A DNA stretch of 64,000 nt from Falsirhodobacter halotolerans (lineage in GTDB: Bacteria; Pseudomonadota; Alphaproteobacteria; Rhodobacterales; Rhodobacteraceae). Shown piece by piece: positions 18,679 through 28,252 of this stretch (within the stretch, counting starts at the first letter, position 1; each line of letters opens with the position of its first letter). Location: assembly GCF_022899245.1 (NCBI RefSeq), contig NZ_JALJAZ010000002.1:208718-272717 (forward strand). Direction: 5' to 3'. The translations under genes were made by a program, and so were the position numbers. The notes under the pieces were generated by a model that was given only the letters and a program-made list of their open reading frames with translations, was not told the origin of the DNA and did no database searches.

Positions 18679-18894
18679 TGGAACCTCCTGCTGATTTTGA
18701 TCCATGATCGGCATCCGAAGCGCCGGTCGGCAACAGGAATTCGCGTATAAAACAGCGGCATTGGCTTGATATTAAGGCCAATATTTCAGCGACTTGTGAA
18801 AAACGGAAACGAGAAAACCGGCCCCTATGCCAAGGATAATGTGCGCCTATCCAAGGCAAGGGTCATGCGAATCTTCGCAATGCGAAGGCTGGGC

Positions 18895-19836
18895 CTATAA
18901 CGCGAAGGTTCCGTTGTGGAATGCCGCGCGGACGTGGTCTGAAAACACCTTTACCGCTGGTCGCATATCGCTGTGGGACGTGTGAAGAAGCATCGTCCGG
19001 ACCGGCGGCAAACTGTCCTGCAGCGGGACCATCGCCACTTGGCTGCCGTCATAGGCGACCGATCCCAAGGGCAGGACGTTATGGATGGAAAACCCCCGAC
19101 CATTTCCGACAAGGCCCCGCACCAGTTCCGGCGAACGGCTGCGAAAGCCGATATTCGGGCGCAGACCGCATGACGTGAAAAGGCCGAAGAAGTAATCCCG
19201 CGAATGGGGCAGGTCCAACAGGATGAAAGGCTCGTCCGTCAGGTCGGCCAGGCGCACCGACAGGTCTGCCGCCCGCGGATGATCCGGCGACAACAGGGCA
19301 TGGGGCGGTAAAACGTTCAACGGATGCGCATGAACAACAGGAGGCAGGGCGAAGTCATAGGCCAGCGCGACCTCGATCCCGCCATCGTCCAGCCCCGCCA
19401 GAAGTTCCGTATGATCGCCTTCGACCAGCCGCACCGTGATTTCTGGGAAGGCCTTGGTAAAACTGCCGATGATCCGTGGCATATACCGCATGGCGAGGGT
19501 AGGAAAACTGCCCACCACGATTTCTCCACGCAGCGGATGGCCAAGGTTCTGCACCGTATCGGCGAACTCGCCCGTCTGTTCGAGAAGCTGGCGGGCGGCA
19601 TCGACCAGACGTTGGCCCGGCACCGACAGGGTCATTCCCCGCGCATGATGACGCACGAAGATCTGCACCCCCAGATCCCGTTCCGCCTGCGCCAATGCCG
19701 AGGATATGGAGGGCTGGGAAACGGACAGACGTCGCGCAGCCTCGGTCACACTGCCGTAGTTTGCGGTTTCCACGATGTATCGGAGGGTGCGAAATGAGAC
19801 CGGCAGATCGTGCATGGCGATGTCCAGAGGTGGCAT
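18895..19836 (-). CDS. LysR-family transcriptional regulator
   Basis: 313 residues. The N-terminal winged helix (about residues 10-70) contains TANYGSVTEAARRLSVSQPSISSAL, and a periplasmic-binding-protein-like effector domain follows. LysR proteins activate or repress a nearby operon in response to a small ligand; the TRAP operon downstream on the same strand and the divergent TTT operon at 20452 are both plausible targets. Start uncertain: ATG at 19836, TTG at 19845 or ATG at 19815 (MHDLPVSF) all precede the helix-turn-helix. Confidence 0.9.
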   Translation of the reverse strand: MPPLDIAMHDLPVSFRTLRYIVETANYGSVTEAARRLSVSQPSISSALAQAERDLGVQIFVRHHARGMTLSVPGQRLVDAARQLLEQTGEFADTVQNLGHPLRGEIVVGSFPTLAMRYMPRIIGSFTKAFPEITVRLVEGDHTELLAGLDDGGIEVALAYDFALPPVVHAHPLNVLPPHALLSPDHPRAADLSVRLADLTDEPFILLDLPHSRDYFFGLFTSCGLRPNIGFRSRSPELVRGLVGNGRGFSIHNVLPLGSVAYDGSQVAMVPLQDSLPPVRTMLLHTSHSDMRPAVKVFSDHVRAAFHNGTFAL

Positions 19837-20451
19837 TGACTTCAACGAAGGCGCAAATGCGGTTCAGCGCAAGGCAGAATTGTCGTAACGACAGAACGTG
19901 GTGCCGACCATTTGGCAGTGACCGCCCTTGGGCGACCCGTACCGCGCGATCATCCTCCGGCGCTATGATGGCAACGCCGTCAGGTGACACTGCCCGCTCG
20001 GCAACGTGACGCCGCTCGCAGCGGGCCGGACGTTTGCTCTTCCTGATGGCTCTTTTGGCGCGCGCCTTTGGAAACCACCCGCTCACTACCAATTTCAAAA
20101 ACGGGAGACTCTGATCATGATCGAGGGACCCCGGGCGCAAGGCAACCGCCCCCGACACCCGACGGTCTGAAGGCGCACGTAAGCGCAGCTTTAGGTGGGC
20201 AGTTGTCCCTCACGCGGGCTTTTTGATGAAATTCCACGCGATAAGGCGATGCCCGTTTTCCGGCACGATACGTGATCATCAATCTGAAATCTTACCAGTT
20301 AACATGCGTGTCAGGCCAGTTAGGATAAAATGAGCCAATTTTCGGGCGCATGATCGAAATTGATCGCCATCTATGTTTGACAAGTTTACAACGCTTACTT
20401 ACCGTCAGGGTTGGAGAGGCCTCATGACGCGGGGCTTGGGGAGGTAGGGTC
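19837..20451. other. 615-bp intergenic region between divergent lysR and tctB
   Basis: No gene is supported here. The right half (20220-20400) is more AT-rich and is the likely promoter region of the rightward TTT operon. A TTGACA hexamer at 20377-20382 was seen, but no convincing -10 element follows. The left half is GC-rich and has no recognisable protein on either strand; it may be decayed coding sequence. Confidence 0.5.
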
Positions 20452-20916
20452 ATGCGAAACAAGGTTCGCGGGCAGAGCGATGTGATCATTGGCGCGGGGC
20501 TTCTGGCTCTTTGCGCGTTCATGGCGTGGCGCACATCGCTGATGCGCCCGGTCGGCGCGAGCAGCGGGGCGGGGCCCACCCTGATTCCGTGGATCATGAT
20601 CGGCGGAATTGCTCTTTTGTCCATCTGGCTCATTATTCGGGCTTTGCGGGGCGGCCCCCGGACGGGAGATAAGGAGTCTGCGCAGGGCCTGTCTTATGGC
20701 ACGATAGCCCGGCTGAGTTGTCTGGCCGTTTTGCTTGTCGGCTATGCGATAGCATTCACGGCGATCGGATATCTCGCCTCTACCCTCCTCATATTTGTCG
20801 CCGCGCTGGCGCTCTTTGGCGAGCGCAGGCCCCTCGTTCTGCTGCTGGTGCCCGGCATCGTGACAGGGGCGATCTATTGGGGGTTCACGCAGCTTTTGAA
20901 TGTCTGGCTGCCCTGA
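20452..20916 (+). CDS. tctB: Tripartite tricarboxylate transporter small permease (TctB family)
   Basis: 154 residues with four predicted membrane helices. The N-terminal RGQSDVIIGAGLLALCAFMAWRT region and the helix pair at about 85-150 fit TctB. GAGGTAGGG lies just before the ATG. Here the small permease is first in the operon (tctB-tctC-tctA), unlike the tctCBA order at 4.2-7.2 kb, so the two TTT systems are not a recent duplication. Confidence 0.88.
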   Translation: MRNKVRGQSDVIIGAGLLALCAFMAWRTSLMRPVGASSGAGPTLIPWIMIGGIALLSIWLIIRALRGGPRTGDKESAQGLSYGTIARLSCLAVLLVGYAIAFTAIGYLASTLLIFVAALALFGERRPLVLLLVPGIVTGAIYWGFTQLLNVWLP

Positions 20917-20940
20917 CAATTTCACTGATTGGAGGAAAAC

Positions 20941-21897
20941 ATGAAAATCACTGCCGCACTGGCTGCGACGGCGGCCTCGTTTCTGGCGACGGCTGCACTC
21001 GCGCAGTATCCTGAACGCCCGATCCAGATTATCGTGCCGTATTCGGCGGGCGGTGGGACAGACCTATCCGTTCGCCTGCTGGCCGAAAGCCTGACAAGAC
21101 ACCTGCCGAATGCACGCGTCGTGGTTCGCAACCAACCGGGCGGCGGCGGATCGATCGGCACGTCGGCGGCCATTCATGCCCGTCCGGATGGCTATACGCT
21201 GGGAACCGGCGCGCAAGGGCCCATCTCATTGTTGCCGCATATGGGTGGGACGGATTATCAGCTTGACGAAGTCGGGTTCGTTGCCCTGTTCGGACGCAAC
21301 TTGCAGGTGCTGGTCGGGTGCGCAAACGCGCCATTCCAAGACTTCGACAGCTTCATGGAATACGCCCGCGACACGCCGGTGCAGGTTGGAAACTCGGGGG
21401 CAGGGGGTGCCAGCCACATCTCGGCCGAGGCATTCGCCAAGGTTGCGAATGTGAAGATCGAAAGTGTTCCCTACCCGGGCGCTGCCGATGCGCGCACCGC
21501 CTGCATCGGGGGGCATATCGACGCGATGGTTGCCTCTCCTGCGGAGGCTCTGGCCGCATCGGAGGCGGGGCAGATGACGCCGATCTTCGTGATGGAGGAC
21601 GAACGTATCGATCTTTTCCCCGACACGCCCACGGCCGTGGAAAAAGGTGTCGATTTCACCTGGTCGTCCTGGAAGGGCATCATTGCCCCTCAAGGCCTTC
21701 CTGAAGACGTCCAGGCGACGCTTCAGCAGGCGCTTGCCGCTGCGGTGGAAGACGAAGAATTCCTGAAGGCAATGGATGATCTGGGTGAGTTCGTCACCTT
21801 CGAGGATTCGGAAGGCTATCGCGCCAGGGCCGAGGCGGACAGCGAGATCGCACGTCAGACGATTGACGATCTTGGCCTCACAGGCATGAACAACTGA
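20941..21897 (+). CDS. tctC: Tripartite tricarboxylate transporter substrate-binding protein (TctC family)
   Basis: 318 residues; Sec signal peptide (about 1-21, ending ALA-QYPERP) and the TctC opening YPERPIQIIVPYSAGGGTDL, then NQPGGGGSIGTSA for the carboxylate loop. GGAGGA precedes the ATG at 20941; the in-frame TTG at 20929 is ruled out by it. Periplasmic receptor of the second TTT system. Confidence 0.93.
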   Translation: MKITAALAATAASFLATAALAQYPERPIQIIVPYSAGGGTDLSVRLLAESLTRHLPNARVVVRNQPGGGGSIGTSAAIHARPDGYTLGTGAQGPISLLPHMGGTDYQLDEVGFVALFGRNLQVLVGCANAPFQDFDSFMEYARDTPVQVGNSGAGGASHISAEAFAKVANVKIESVPYPGAADARTACIGGHIDAMVASPAEALAASEAGQMTPIFVMEDERIDLFPDTPTAVEKGVDFTWSSWKGIIAPQGLPEDVQATLQQALAAAVEDEEFLKAMDDLGEFVTFEDSEGYRARAEADSEIARQTIDDLGLTGMNN

Positions 21898-21957
21898 CCT
21901 TGAAACCCACCGTATGCCCGTCCTCCAGGGGCGGGCATCGTGCTTTGCGGGACGCTC

Positions 21958-23442
21958 ATGGACATTCTCTCCTATCTCCTACCCCTGTTCGATCTGGAGG
22001 TGCTGTGGGTCATTGCCCTTGGCACGCTTGGGGGGTTGATCATCGGCGCCCTGCCGGGTTTGACCGCGACGATGGGCGTCGCGCTGCTTATTCCCCTGAC
22101 CTTCGGGATGCAGCCCGTGATGGGCCTGAACATGCTGATCGGCATCTATATCGGCGGCATCTACGGGGGGTGCATTTCGGCGATCCTGCTTCGGACGCCC
22201 GGCACACCATCATCGGCGGCGACCGTTCTGGACGGCTATCCGATGGCGCTGAAGGGCGAGGCGGGTCGCGCGCTTGGCATGGCCACGATCGCGTCAACCA
22301 TCGGGGGGCTGTTCGCGGCTGTCGTGCTGGCGACGCTTGCGCCGCAGCTTGCGGGCGTGGCGCTGCGCTTCGGCGCGGCCGAGTATTTCGCGCTCGCGCT
22401 GTTCGGTCTGACGATCATCGCCTCTCTTTCCGGTGACATTCTCAAGGGCGTCATTTCGGGATTGCTCGGCATCCTGATCGCGTGCTTTGGGGCCGATCCG
22501 ATCACGGGCGGACTTCGTTACACGTTCGGACTGTCGGGGTTCGCCTCGGGGTTCGCGTTCACACCCGCTCTGATCGGCCTGTTCGCGCTTTCCGAGGTTT
22601 TCACCCAGCTCGAACGGCTTGGCCGCGACGAGAAAGTCACACTCAAGGTCGCGGGGCGCTGGCCAACCCGCGCCGATATGCGCGACAGCCGGGGCGCGCT
22701 GATCCGCGGCTCGATCATCGGGACGATCATCGGCATCATTCCCGGCACCGGATCGGGGACCGCCTCCTGGATCGCCTATAACGAAGCCAAACGCTCCTCC
22801 AAAACGCCTGAAAAGTTCGGCACGGGCTACCCGCCCGGCCTTGCGGCCACCGAAAGCGCCAACAACGCCGTCTGCGCGGCGGCGCTCATTCCGCTACTGG
22901 CACTTGGGATTCCGGGCGACGTCGTCACGGCAGTGCTGATGGGCGGGTTGATGATCCAGGGGTTGGCGCCGGGGCCGATGCTTTACGTCACCAATCCCGA
23001 CGTGGTGGTCGGCATTTTCGGCGGCACGTTCATCGCCACGATCTTCATGTTCATCTTCGGCATGGCACTGATCCCGGTATTCTCACGCATTCTGATGATC
23101 CCCAAGCACATCCTTGCGGTGACCATCGTGGTGTTCTGTTTCATCGGGTCGTATTCGATCAACCTGAATCCGGTCGATCTTTATACGATGGTCGGCTTTG
23201 GCGTGTTGGGCTGGGGAATGCAGAAATTCGGCTTCAGTCAGCCGGCACTTTGCATCGCGCTGATTCTCGGCCCCATGATGGAAGCAAACCTTCGCCGCGG
23301 CCTGTTGCAGACGCATAACGATCTGGGGGCGTTCCTGTCCGGGCCGATCACGCTGGTCTTTCTCGGGCTGGCGGCGCTGTCGCTGTTCCTTCCGCTGCTT
23401 GCGCAGGCAAAGGCACGCCGCAACCAACCCCAACTCAAATGA
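21958..23442 (+). CDS. tctA: Tripartite tricarboxylate transporter large permease (TctA family)
   Basis: 494 residues, about 11-12 membrane helices. Carries GLIIGALPGLTATMGVAL, YGGCISAILLRTPGTPSSA and, around residue 260-310, IIGIIPGTGSGTASWIAY with TESANNAVCAAALIPLLALG. Start at ATG 21958; a GTG at 21940 is possible but adds an unlikely polar lead. The gene is followed after 11 bp by a DapA-family gene, so transport and catabolism appear to be one operon. Confidence 0.94.
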   Translation: MDILSYLLPLFDLEVLWVIALGTLGGLIIGALPGLTATMGVALLIPLTFGMQPVMGLNMLIGIYIGGIYGGCISAILLRTPGTPSSAATVLDGYPMALKGEAGRALGMATIASTIGGLFAAVVLATLAPQLAGVALRFGAAEYFALALFGLTIIASLSGDILKGVISGLLGILIACFGADPITGGLRYTFGLSGFASGFAFTPALIGLFALSEVFTQLERLGRDEKVTLKVAGRWPTRADMRDSRGALIRGSIIGTIIGIIPGTGSGTASWIAYNEAKRSSKTPEKFGTGYPPGLAATESANNAVCAAALIPLLALGIPGDVVTAVLMGGLMIQGLAPGPMLYVTNPDVVVGIFGGTFIATIFMFIFGMALIPVFSRILMIPKHILAVTIVVFCFIGSYSINLNPVDLYTMVGFGVLGWGMQKFGFSQPALCIALILGPMMEANLRRGLLQTHNDLGAFLSGPITLVFLGLAALSLFLPLLAQAKARRNQPQLK

Positions 23443-23453
23443 AAACTGGATAG

Positions 23454-24341
23454 ATGATGACCCGCAATGCCTATGTGGCGCTTGTCACGTGCTTCAACGA
23501 CGATGAGACGATCAACTTCGCCGCCACACGCGCCCATGCCCGCCGCCAAATCGAGGCCGGCAACGATCTGATGGTCTGCGGCACGAACGGTGACTTCAGC
23601 GCGCTGATGTTCGATGAAAAGGTCCGTCTGGTCGCGGAAGTCGCGGATGAGGTCGCCGGTCGTGGGCGTATCATCGCCAATGCCGGCTGCCCTTCGACCT
23701 TCGAAACGGTGCGTCTGGCAAAAGCCTTCGATGGGTTCGGACTCGCCGGAACGGCCGTCATCACGCCCTATTTCATCGCCTGCTCGCAGGACGGCATGGT
23801 GCGGCACTTCTCGACCGTCGCGGATGCCGTGGCGACGCCCATCTATCTTTATGACATTCCGGCACGCACCCAGAACCATATCGAGGCGGAGACGGCCCTG
23901 ACGCTCGCCACCCATGGAAACATCAAGGGCATCAAGGATTCCGGCGGGTCGACCGAAAGCGTCGAGGTCTATCTGGAGGTTGCCCGGCAGGTGCCCGGCT
24001 TCGAGGTCTATTGCGCGCCCGATCATCTGGTGCTGTGGGGTTTGCAAAAGGGGTGCTCGGGCGTGATCTCGGGTCTGGGCAATGTGGCACCGGACGTTCT
24101 GGCAACGATCATCCGCGCCTTCAATGAGAACGACATCCCGAAAGCCGAGGCGGCACAAGAGGTTTTCGCCGGTCTTCGCAAGGATCTCTATGCCCTTGGC
24201 TTTCCCCCGGCGATGGTCAAACGCGCGCTCTATACCAATGACAGCTCGGTTGGTCTGTCACGCCAACCCGCGCTTTTGCCCGACAATGCGCAGGATGAGG
24301 CGATCCGCAAGATCATGACGTCGCGGGGATTGGTGCAATGA
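23454..24341 (+). CDS. Dihydrodipicolinate synthase (DapA)/N-acetylneuraminate lyase family aldolase
   Basis: 295 residues, a class I aldolase of the DapA/NanA family. YDIPART (catalytic Tyr region, about residue 135) and GIKDSGG with the Schiff-base Lys (about residue 162) are present. Such enzymes condense or cleave pyruvate adducts. In an operon with a TTT transporter and two dehydrogenases, a catabolic role splitting a 2-keto-3-deoxy or related sugar acid to pyruvate plus an aldehyde is more likely than lysine synthesis. ATGA overlap with the next gene. Substrate unknown. Confidence 0.88.
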   Translation: MMTRNAYVALVTCFNDDETINFAATRAHARRQIEAGNDLMVCGTNGDFSALMFDEKVRLVAEVADEVAGRGRIIANAGCPSTFETVRLAKAFDGFGLAGTAVITPYFIACSQDGMVRHFSTVADAVATPIYLYDIPARTQNHIEAETALTLATHGNIKGIKDSGGSTESVEVYLEVARQVPGFEVYCAPDHLVLWGLQKGCSGVISGLGNVAPDVLATIIRAFNENDIPKAEAAQEVFAGLRKDLYALGFPPAMVKRALYTNDSSVGLSRQPALLPDNAQDEAIRKIMTSRGLVQ

Positions 24342-25300
24342 CAGTCGTTCTGACAACGTCGCCCGGTTTCGGCAAGCATGGCCGCGTGCCGGACGTCATC
24401 GCCCGGAACGGGTGGGAACTGGTGCGCTGCACCGACACATCGCGCGCCGATGGCGGTGTGTCCGACCATATCGCCCGCGCCGATTATCTGGTGGTGGGAC
24501 TGGTCGCGGTCACGCCGGAAACGCTGGCGCAAGCCACGTCGCTGAAGGCCGTGCTGAAGCATGGCGTCGGCGTCGAGAATATCGATATCCCGGCCTGCAC
24601 GGCAGCCGGTCTGCCCGTGACGAACACTCCCGGCGCCAATGCCGATGCCGTGGCCGAACTGGCGATCGGCTTTCTGTTCGCGCTGGCCCGCAACATGCCA
24701 TCCGGCCATGCCTCGGTTGTGTCGGGGGGGTGGGACCGCAAAGTCGGCACACAATTGGGCGGAAAGACGCTTGGCATCGTGGGATTCGGCAATATCGGCA
24801 AGCGATTGGCACGGTTGGCGTCCGGCCTGGGAATGCGGGTTCTGGCCAGCGATCCCTATCCCGACACGGCGTTCGCGGCCGAGTGGGGCGTCACCATCCT
24901 GCCGCTGGACGACCTGCTGGCGCAGTCGGATTACGTGTCGCTGCACGTGTTCGGCGGTGCGGGGAACGCCGCGCTTATCAACGCGGAAAAGCTGGCGAAG
25001 ATGAAGCCGTCGGCCTGTCTCTTGAACCTCGCCCGCGGCGAGGTCGTCGATCTGGATGCCGTGGCCGCGGCGCTTTCCTCCGACCGCCTTGGGGGCGTTG
25101 CGTTGGATGCGTTCGTCGTCGAACCGCCGGACATCTCTCACCCGATCTTCGCCCATCCCCGCGCGGTCTTCATGCCGCATTCCGGTGCCGATACCCGGGA
25201 AGCGGTGGAGAATATGGGCCTGATGGTGTGCGAGGATATCGAGACGCTGATGGCGGGCAACCGGCCCGCGCGATGCCTCAATTCCAAGGAGCTGGACTGA
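24338..25300 (+). CDS. D-isomer-specific 2-hydroxyacid dehydrogenase (PGDH-like)
   Basis: 320 residues. Rossmann motif GFGNIGKRLARL (about residue 148), catalytic Arg in NLARGEVVD (about 232), Glu in the FVVEPP segment and His in MPHSGAD (about 282) make the full Arg-Glu-His triad. It interconverts a 2-keto acid and a D-2-hydroxy acid with NAD(P). It lies between the DapA-family aldolase and the Ldh2-type dehydrogenase with overlaps at both ends (ATGA, TGATG). Oxidation of the imported hydroxy acid is the simplest role; not proven. Confidence 0.9.
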   Translation: MTVVLTTSPGFGKHGRVPDVIARNGWELVRCTDTSRADGGVSDHIARADYLVVGLVAVTPETLAQATSLKAVLKHGVGVENIDIPACTAAGLPVTNTPGANADAVAELAIGFLFALARNMPSGHASVVSGGWDRKVGTQLGGKTLGIVGFGNIGKRLARLASGLGMRVLASDPYPDTAFAAEWGVTILPLDDLLAQSDYVSLHVFGGAGNAALINAEKLAKMKPSACLLNLARGEVVDLDAVAAALSSDRLGGVALDAFVVEPPDISHPIFAHPRAVFMPHSGADTREAVENMGLMVCEDIETLMAGNRPARCLNSKELD

Positions 25301-26343
25301 TGCCGTATGATGCCGACGCCATGCGGGATTTCGCCACGCGCCTGTTCATCGCAGCGGGCCTCGAGGCCGACAAGGCGGTCGCGGTCGCGACCTATCTTCT
25401 GGAAGCCGACCTCATGGGGCACACGACCCACGGTCTGGCCTTGGCCCCGTGGTATCTGCGCGGAATCGAGGATGGGGTCATGACAAAGGCAGGCGCGCCC
25501 GAGGTCGTCTCGGACCGGGGTGCGGCGATCTGTTGGCGTGGAAGGCGCCTGCCCGGGGCATGGCTGACCTCGCAAGGTCTCAAACTGGCCTGCGAACGCG
25601 CGCAGACCCACGGCACGGCAACGCTGGTCATCGGTGACAGCCATCACATCGGCGCACTGGCCGCCTATCTGCATATCGCCACCGATCAGGGCCTTCTGGC
25701 GTCGATCGCGTCGTCCTCGCCGTCGGGTGCGCAGGTTGCTCCGTTCGGGGGCACGCAGGGCGTCTTCACCCCCGACCCTGTGGCCTGGGGAATTCCGGCC
25801 CCCGGTGCACCGATCCTGATCGACATTTCGGCGTCGATCACGACAGCCAACATGTGCGCCCGCATGGTGCGAGAGGGGCGGACCTATCCCCATGACTGGC
25901 TGATGGATTCCGAAGGCTCACCCACACGCGATCCGAGGGCCTTGTCCGAAGGCGGGTCTTTGCTGCCGACGGGCGGGCTGGATCACGGTCAGAAGGGATA
26001 TGGAATGGCCCTTTCGGTGGAAGCGCTGACCCAAGGGCTGGCGGGATATGGCCGGGCCGACGCGCCGGCGGGCACAAATGCGGCCGTGACCATCTCGGTC
26101 CATGATCCGCAAGCGTTCGGTGGGGTGGACGCGTTCCTGCGCCAGATGGGCTGGCTGGCGGACGCCTGCCGCGCCTCGCATCCACGTGATCCTGCGCACC
26201 CGGTCCGTCTGCCCGGCCAGGCAGCTTTGGCGCGCAAGGCCGAGGCCTTGGCATCCGGGGTCAGATTTTATCCAGGTATTGTCGACGACCTGGCGGCCGA
26301 GGCCGAGAGATATCAGCTTGATTTTCCCGCACCCTTAATCTGA
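25300..26343 (+). CDS. Ldh2/malate-lactate dehydrogenase family oxidoreductase
   Basis: 347 residues, the expected size for the Ldh2 (sulfolactate/ureidoglycolate/delta1-piperideine reductase) family, whose fold is unrelated to classical LDH. Seen: DLMGHTTHGLALAPWYL, the DSHHIGALAAY motif containing the catalytic His (about residue 115), and the NAD-binding GLDHGQKGYGM near residue 230. Start at 25300 is set by the TGATG overlap with the preceding gene; the frame is open upstream but shadows it. It ends the operon. Confidence 0.88.
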   Translation: MPYDADAMRDFATRLFIAAGLEADKAVAVATYLLEADLMGHTTHGLALAPWYLRGIEDGVMTKAGAPEVVSDRGAAICWRGRRLPGAWLTSQGLKLACERAQTHGTATLVIGDSHHIGALAAYLHIATDQGLLASIASSSPSGAQVAPFGGTQGVFTPDPVAWGIPAPGAPILIDISASITTANMCARMVREGRTYPHDWLMDSEGSPTRDPRALSEGGSLLPTGGLDHGQKGYGMALSVEALTQGLAGYGRADAPAGTNAAVTISVHDPQAFGGVDAFLRQMGWLADACRASHPRDPAHPVRLPGQAALARKAEALASGVRFYPGIVDDLAAEAERYQLDFPAPLI

Positions 26344-26438
26344 GTGTCGATGTCAGGCGACGGATCCTTCTGCATACGCAAGGCGCGCCGCATGGGACGG
26401 CGCGCTGAGCACGTTCGCAGATTGCCCTCGCCCGTCCC

Positions 26439-26606
26439 AAGGATGCCAAAAATCACCGCCTCGATCGGCGTAAGTCCTTGGTCGTGACACTGGGCCATGA
26501 CCATATCGAAATCCCCTTGATAGGGCAGGTAACAGCCCGTATCGGTCGATTTTGGGCTCTGGATTCCGACCACCACTGCACGCGCCGCCACGATGCCCGG
26601 AGCAAG
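26439..26606 (-). pseudogene. pdxA-like gene remnant (4-hydroxythreonine-4-phosphate dehydrogenase family)
   Basis: On the minus strand, translation of 26606-26439 gives a stretch aligning with the C-terminal third of PdxA: LAPGIVAARA, STDT in place of the PADT element, DFDMVMAQ, and CHDQGLTPIEAV matching the family's yHDQGliPiK metal/substrate motif. The N-terminal two thirds and the final RTSVDHGTA-type end are missing, and what follows is not PdxA-like. It is therefore a decayed fragment. PdxA2-type enzymes often sit with DapA-like or DUF1537 genes in threonate/erythronate catabolism, so this may be a lost member of the adjacent operon. Confidence 0.65.
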
Positions 26607-26687
26607 CCACGCTTGCCGACGGGCGAAAGCCAAAGATAATTGATGTGTTGCCCTCGCGCTCATGACGACATTGATTAGGAAAAAACT

Positions 26688-27425
26688 TTGAAAGAGCGTC
26701 AGCCGAAAACGCGTCCGTCCTTTGCCGATCACGTCTACAACTCGATTTACGGGCGGATCAGCAATGGTGAATACGCACCCGAACAGAAGCTCCCCTCGGA
26801 GATGCTTCTGGCGACGGAATTCGGCGTGTCACGCCCTGTCCTGCGCGACGCCTTGGAGCGGTTGCGATCGGAAGGTTACATCGTCTCGCGTCAGGGTGCC
26901 GGCAATTTCGTCAGCGTACGGCACGTGAACACCCTTGGCTTCGGCCGCATCGAAACCATCGCCGACATCCAACGCTGCTATGAATTCCGCCTCACGGTCG
27001 AGCCACAAACGGCACGGCTGGCCGCGGAACGTCGCGATGACAGGTTACTTTCGGAGATCAAGCGCGCGTTGGATCTGATGGGCGTTGCGACCGGATCAAC
27101 AATGCATCGTGAGGATGCGGATTTTACATTTCACATGGCGGTGGCGAAAGGGGCGAACAATTCCTATTTCGAAGCGACAATGCGCGCCTTGCACGAACAG
27201 ATTTCTGTGGGAATGAAGATGCACGGGCAATCGCTGTTGCGAGAGGGGCAAGTTGGTCTTCAACGTGTGCTGGACGAGCATCGCGGCATCTATCTTGCCA
27301 TAGCCTCGGCAGACGGTGATGCTGCCGCGAACCTGATGCGGCGGCACATTGTCTGCTCGCAAAACAGGCTTTTCGGCGGTATTACAATTGATTTGCGCCA
27401 TCAAACCAACCAAAATAATGAATGA
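26688..27425 (+). CDS. GntR-family transcriptional regulator, FadR/FCD subfamily
   Basis: 245 residues: winged helix at about 12-78 (LATEFGVSRPVLRDALERLRSEG) and FCD domain from about residue 90, with the metal-binding Asp/His pattern in FHMAVAKGANN. Begins with TTG at 26688, 7 bases after AGGA. Located 344 bp downstream of the TTT/dehydrogenase operon on the same strand, so it is a likely repressor of that operon. The pdxA remnant lies between them. Confidence 0.88.
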   Translation: MKERQPKTRPSFADHVYNSIYGRISNGEYAPEQKLPSEMLLATEFGVSRPVLRDALERLRSEGYIVSRQGAGNFVSVRHVNTLGFGRIETIADIQRCYEFRLTVEPQTARLAAERRDDRLLSEIKRALDLMGVATGSTMHREDADFTFHMAVAKGANNSYFEATMRALHEQISVGMKMHGQSLLREGQVGLQRVLDEHRGIYLAIASADGDAAANLMRRHIVCSQNRLFGGITIDLRHQTNQNNE

Positions 27426-28021
27426 GTGGCTCTTATTTTTTGGGCGGGCGAAATCAATCGGGTTCCAAACCAAGCGCCTTACATTGCCTCATCAATTTCT
27501 GACTATGCACAGTGCAGCGACCGCAACCCGATCATCTCCTGCCTTGGCACCAAGGCCCATCACACATTAAGATCTAGACCGGCCCACCCGATGGGGGCAG
27601 GCCGACCTTGTCCGTCCAAGCGTTGATCTCTGCCATGATCGGCGTTCCGTCGGGGTGCCGCTTCAGTCCGGGTGCAGGTCCGGCCTGAAGCTGACGCAGC
27701 TCCGATCAGAGGTCCTGCAACCGCTGGCGATCTTCGACGCGGTTGTTCCTCATGGGTCAAGCCAGGTTGGCTTTATAAAGGTAGCGTGCGGAGGGAGGGG
27801 GTTGCAGGTCAACTCGAGGGCGGTGGTGTGGTGCCCTGATGCCGGGTCGAGCAGAGCGAAAACCTTCGTGATATTCAGGCAAAAAAACATCGGCTTATAC
27901 AAGGGCGTGAAGCCATGTACTTCGCAAGTCTGCCAATGGACGACGATCCCCCCGGAATGAACGTCGCTCGCTATGCCGTTCACGTAAAATCTTATCTCGA
28001 TCGTCGCACTTAAGGTTAGCG
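27426..28021. other. Gene-poor region left of the Tn7-like element, with one decayed small ORF
   Basis: No intact gene is supported. On the minus strand, 27753 to 27574 would encode about 59 residues (MRNNRVEDRQRLQDL, then an in-frame stop, then a conserved-looking HPDGTPIMAEINAW), which reads like a small protein gene broken by one nonsense change. Its family was not recognised. The last five bases before the transposon end are TAGCG, the candidate target sequence. Confidence 0.4.
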
Positions 28022-28147
28022 TGTTGTCTGACCACTGAAAAAGTGGCCACCTCGCACCAGTTTACTAGGCGTAAATCGTTGATTTTGCTTCATTCATGAA
28101 TCGCCCGTTTTCGAAGTTTGGCCATTTTCCGCGCAATTCGTGACCAT
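28022..28147. repeat. Left end of Tn7-like element: terminal TGT and three transposase-site repeats
   Basis: Starting with TGTTGTCT, the end carries three copies of a TGRCCAY core at 28044-28050, 28119-28125 and 28141-28147. The inner two are exactly 22 bp apart; the outer one is 75 bp away. Known Tn7 left ends have spaced TnsB sites. Orientation is inverted relative to the right end. Confidence 0.65.
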
Positions 28148-28166
28148 CGAAACTTTCGCCTAAACC

Positions 28167-28195
28167 AAAGAAAAAGGCCGCCCGGAGGGCGGCCT
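28167..28195 (-). terminator. Rho-independent terminator of the tns operon
   Basis: On the minus strand, AGGCCGCCC-TCC-GGGCGGCCT (28195-28175) is followed by TTTTTCTTT. A 9-bp perfect stem with a U-tract 58 bp after the tniQ stop is a classic intrinsic terminator for the leftward tnsABC-tniQ transcript, inside the transposon end. Confidence 0.85.
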
Positions 28196-28252
28196 GACTA
28201 ACAAACAGATGGATGGTGGAAGGGTAAACCGAATCTTAGCCTTCATTGTGGG

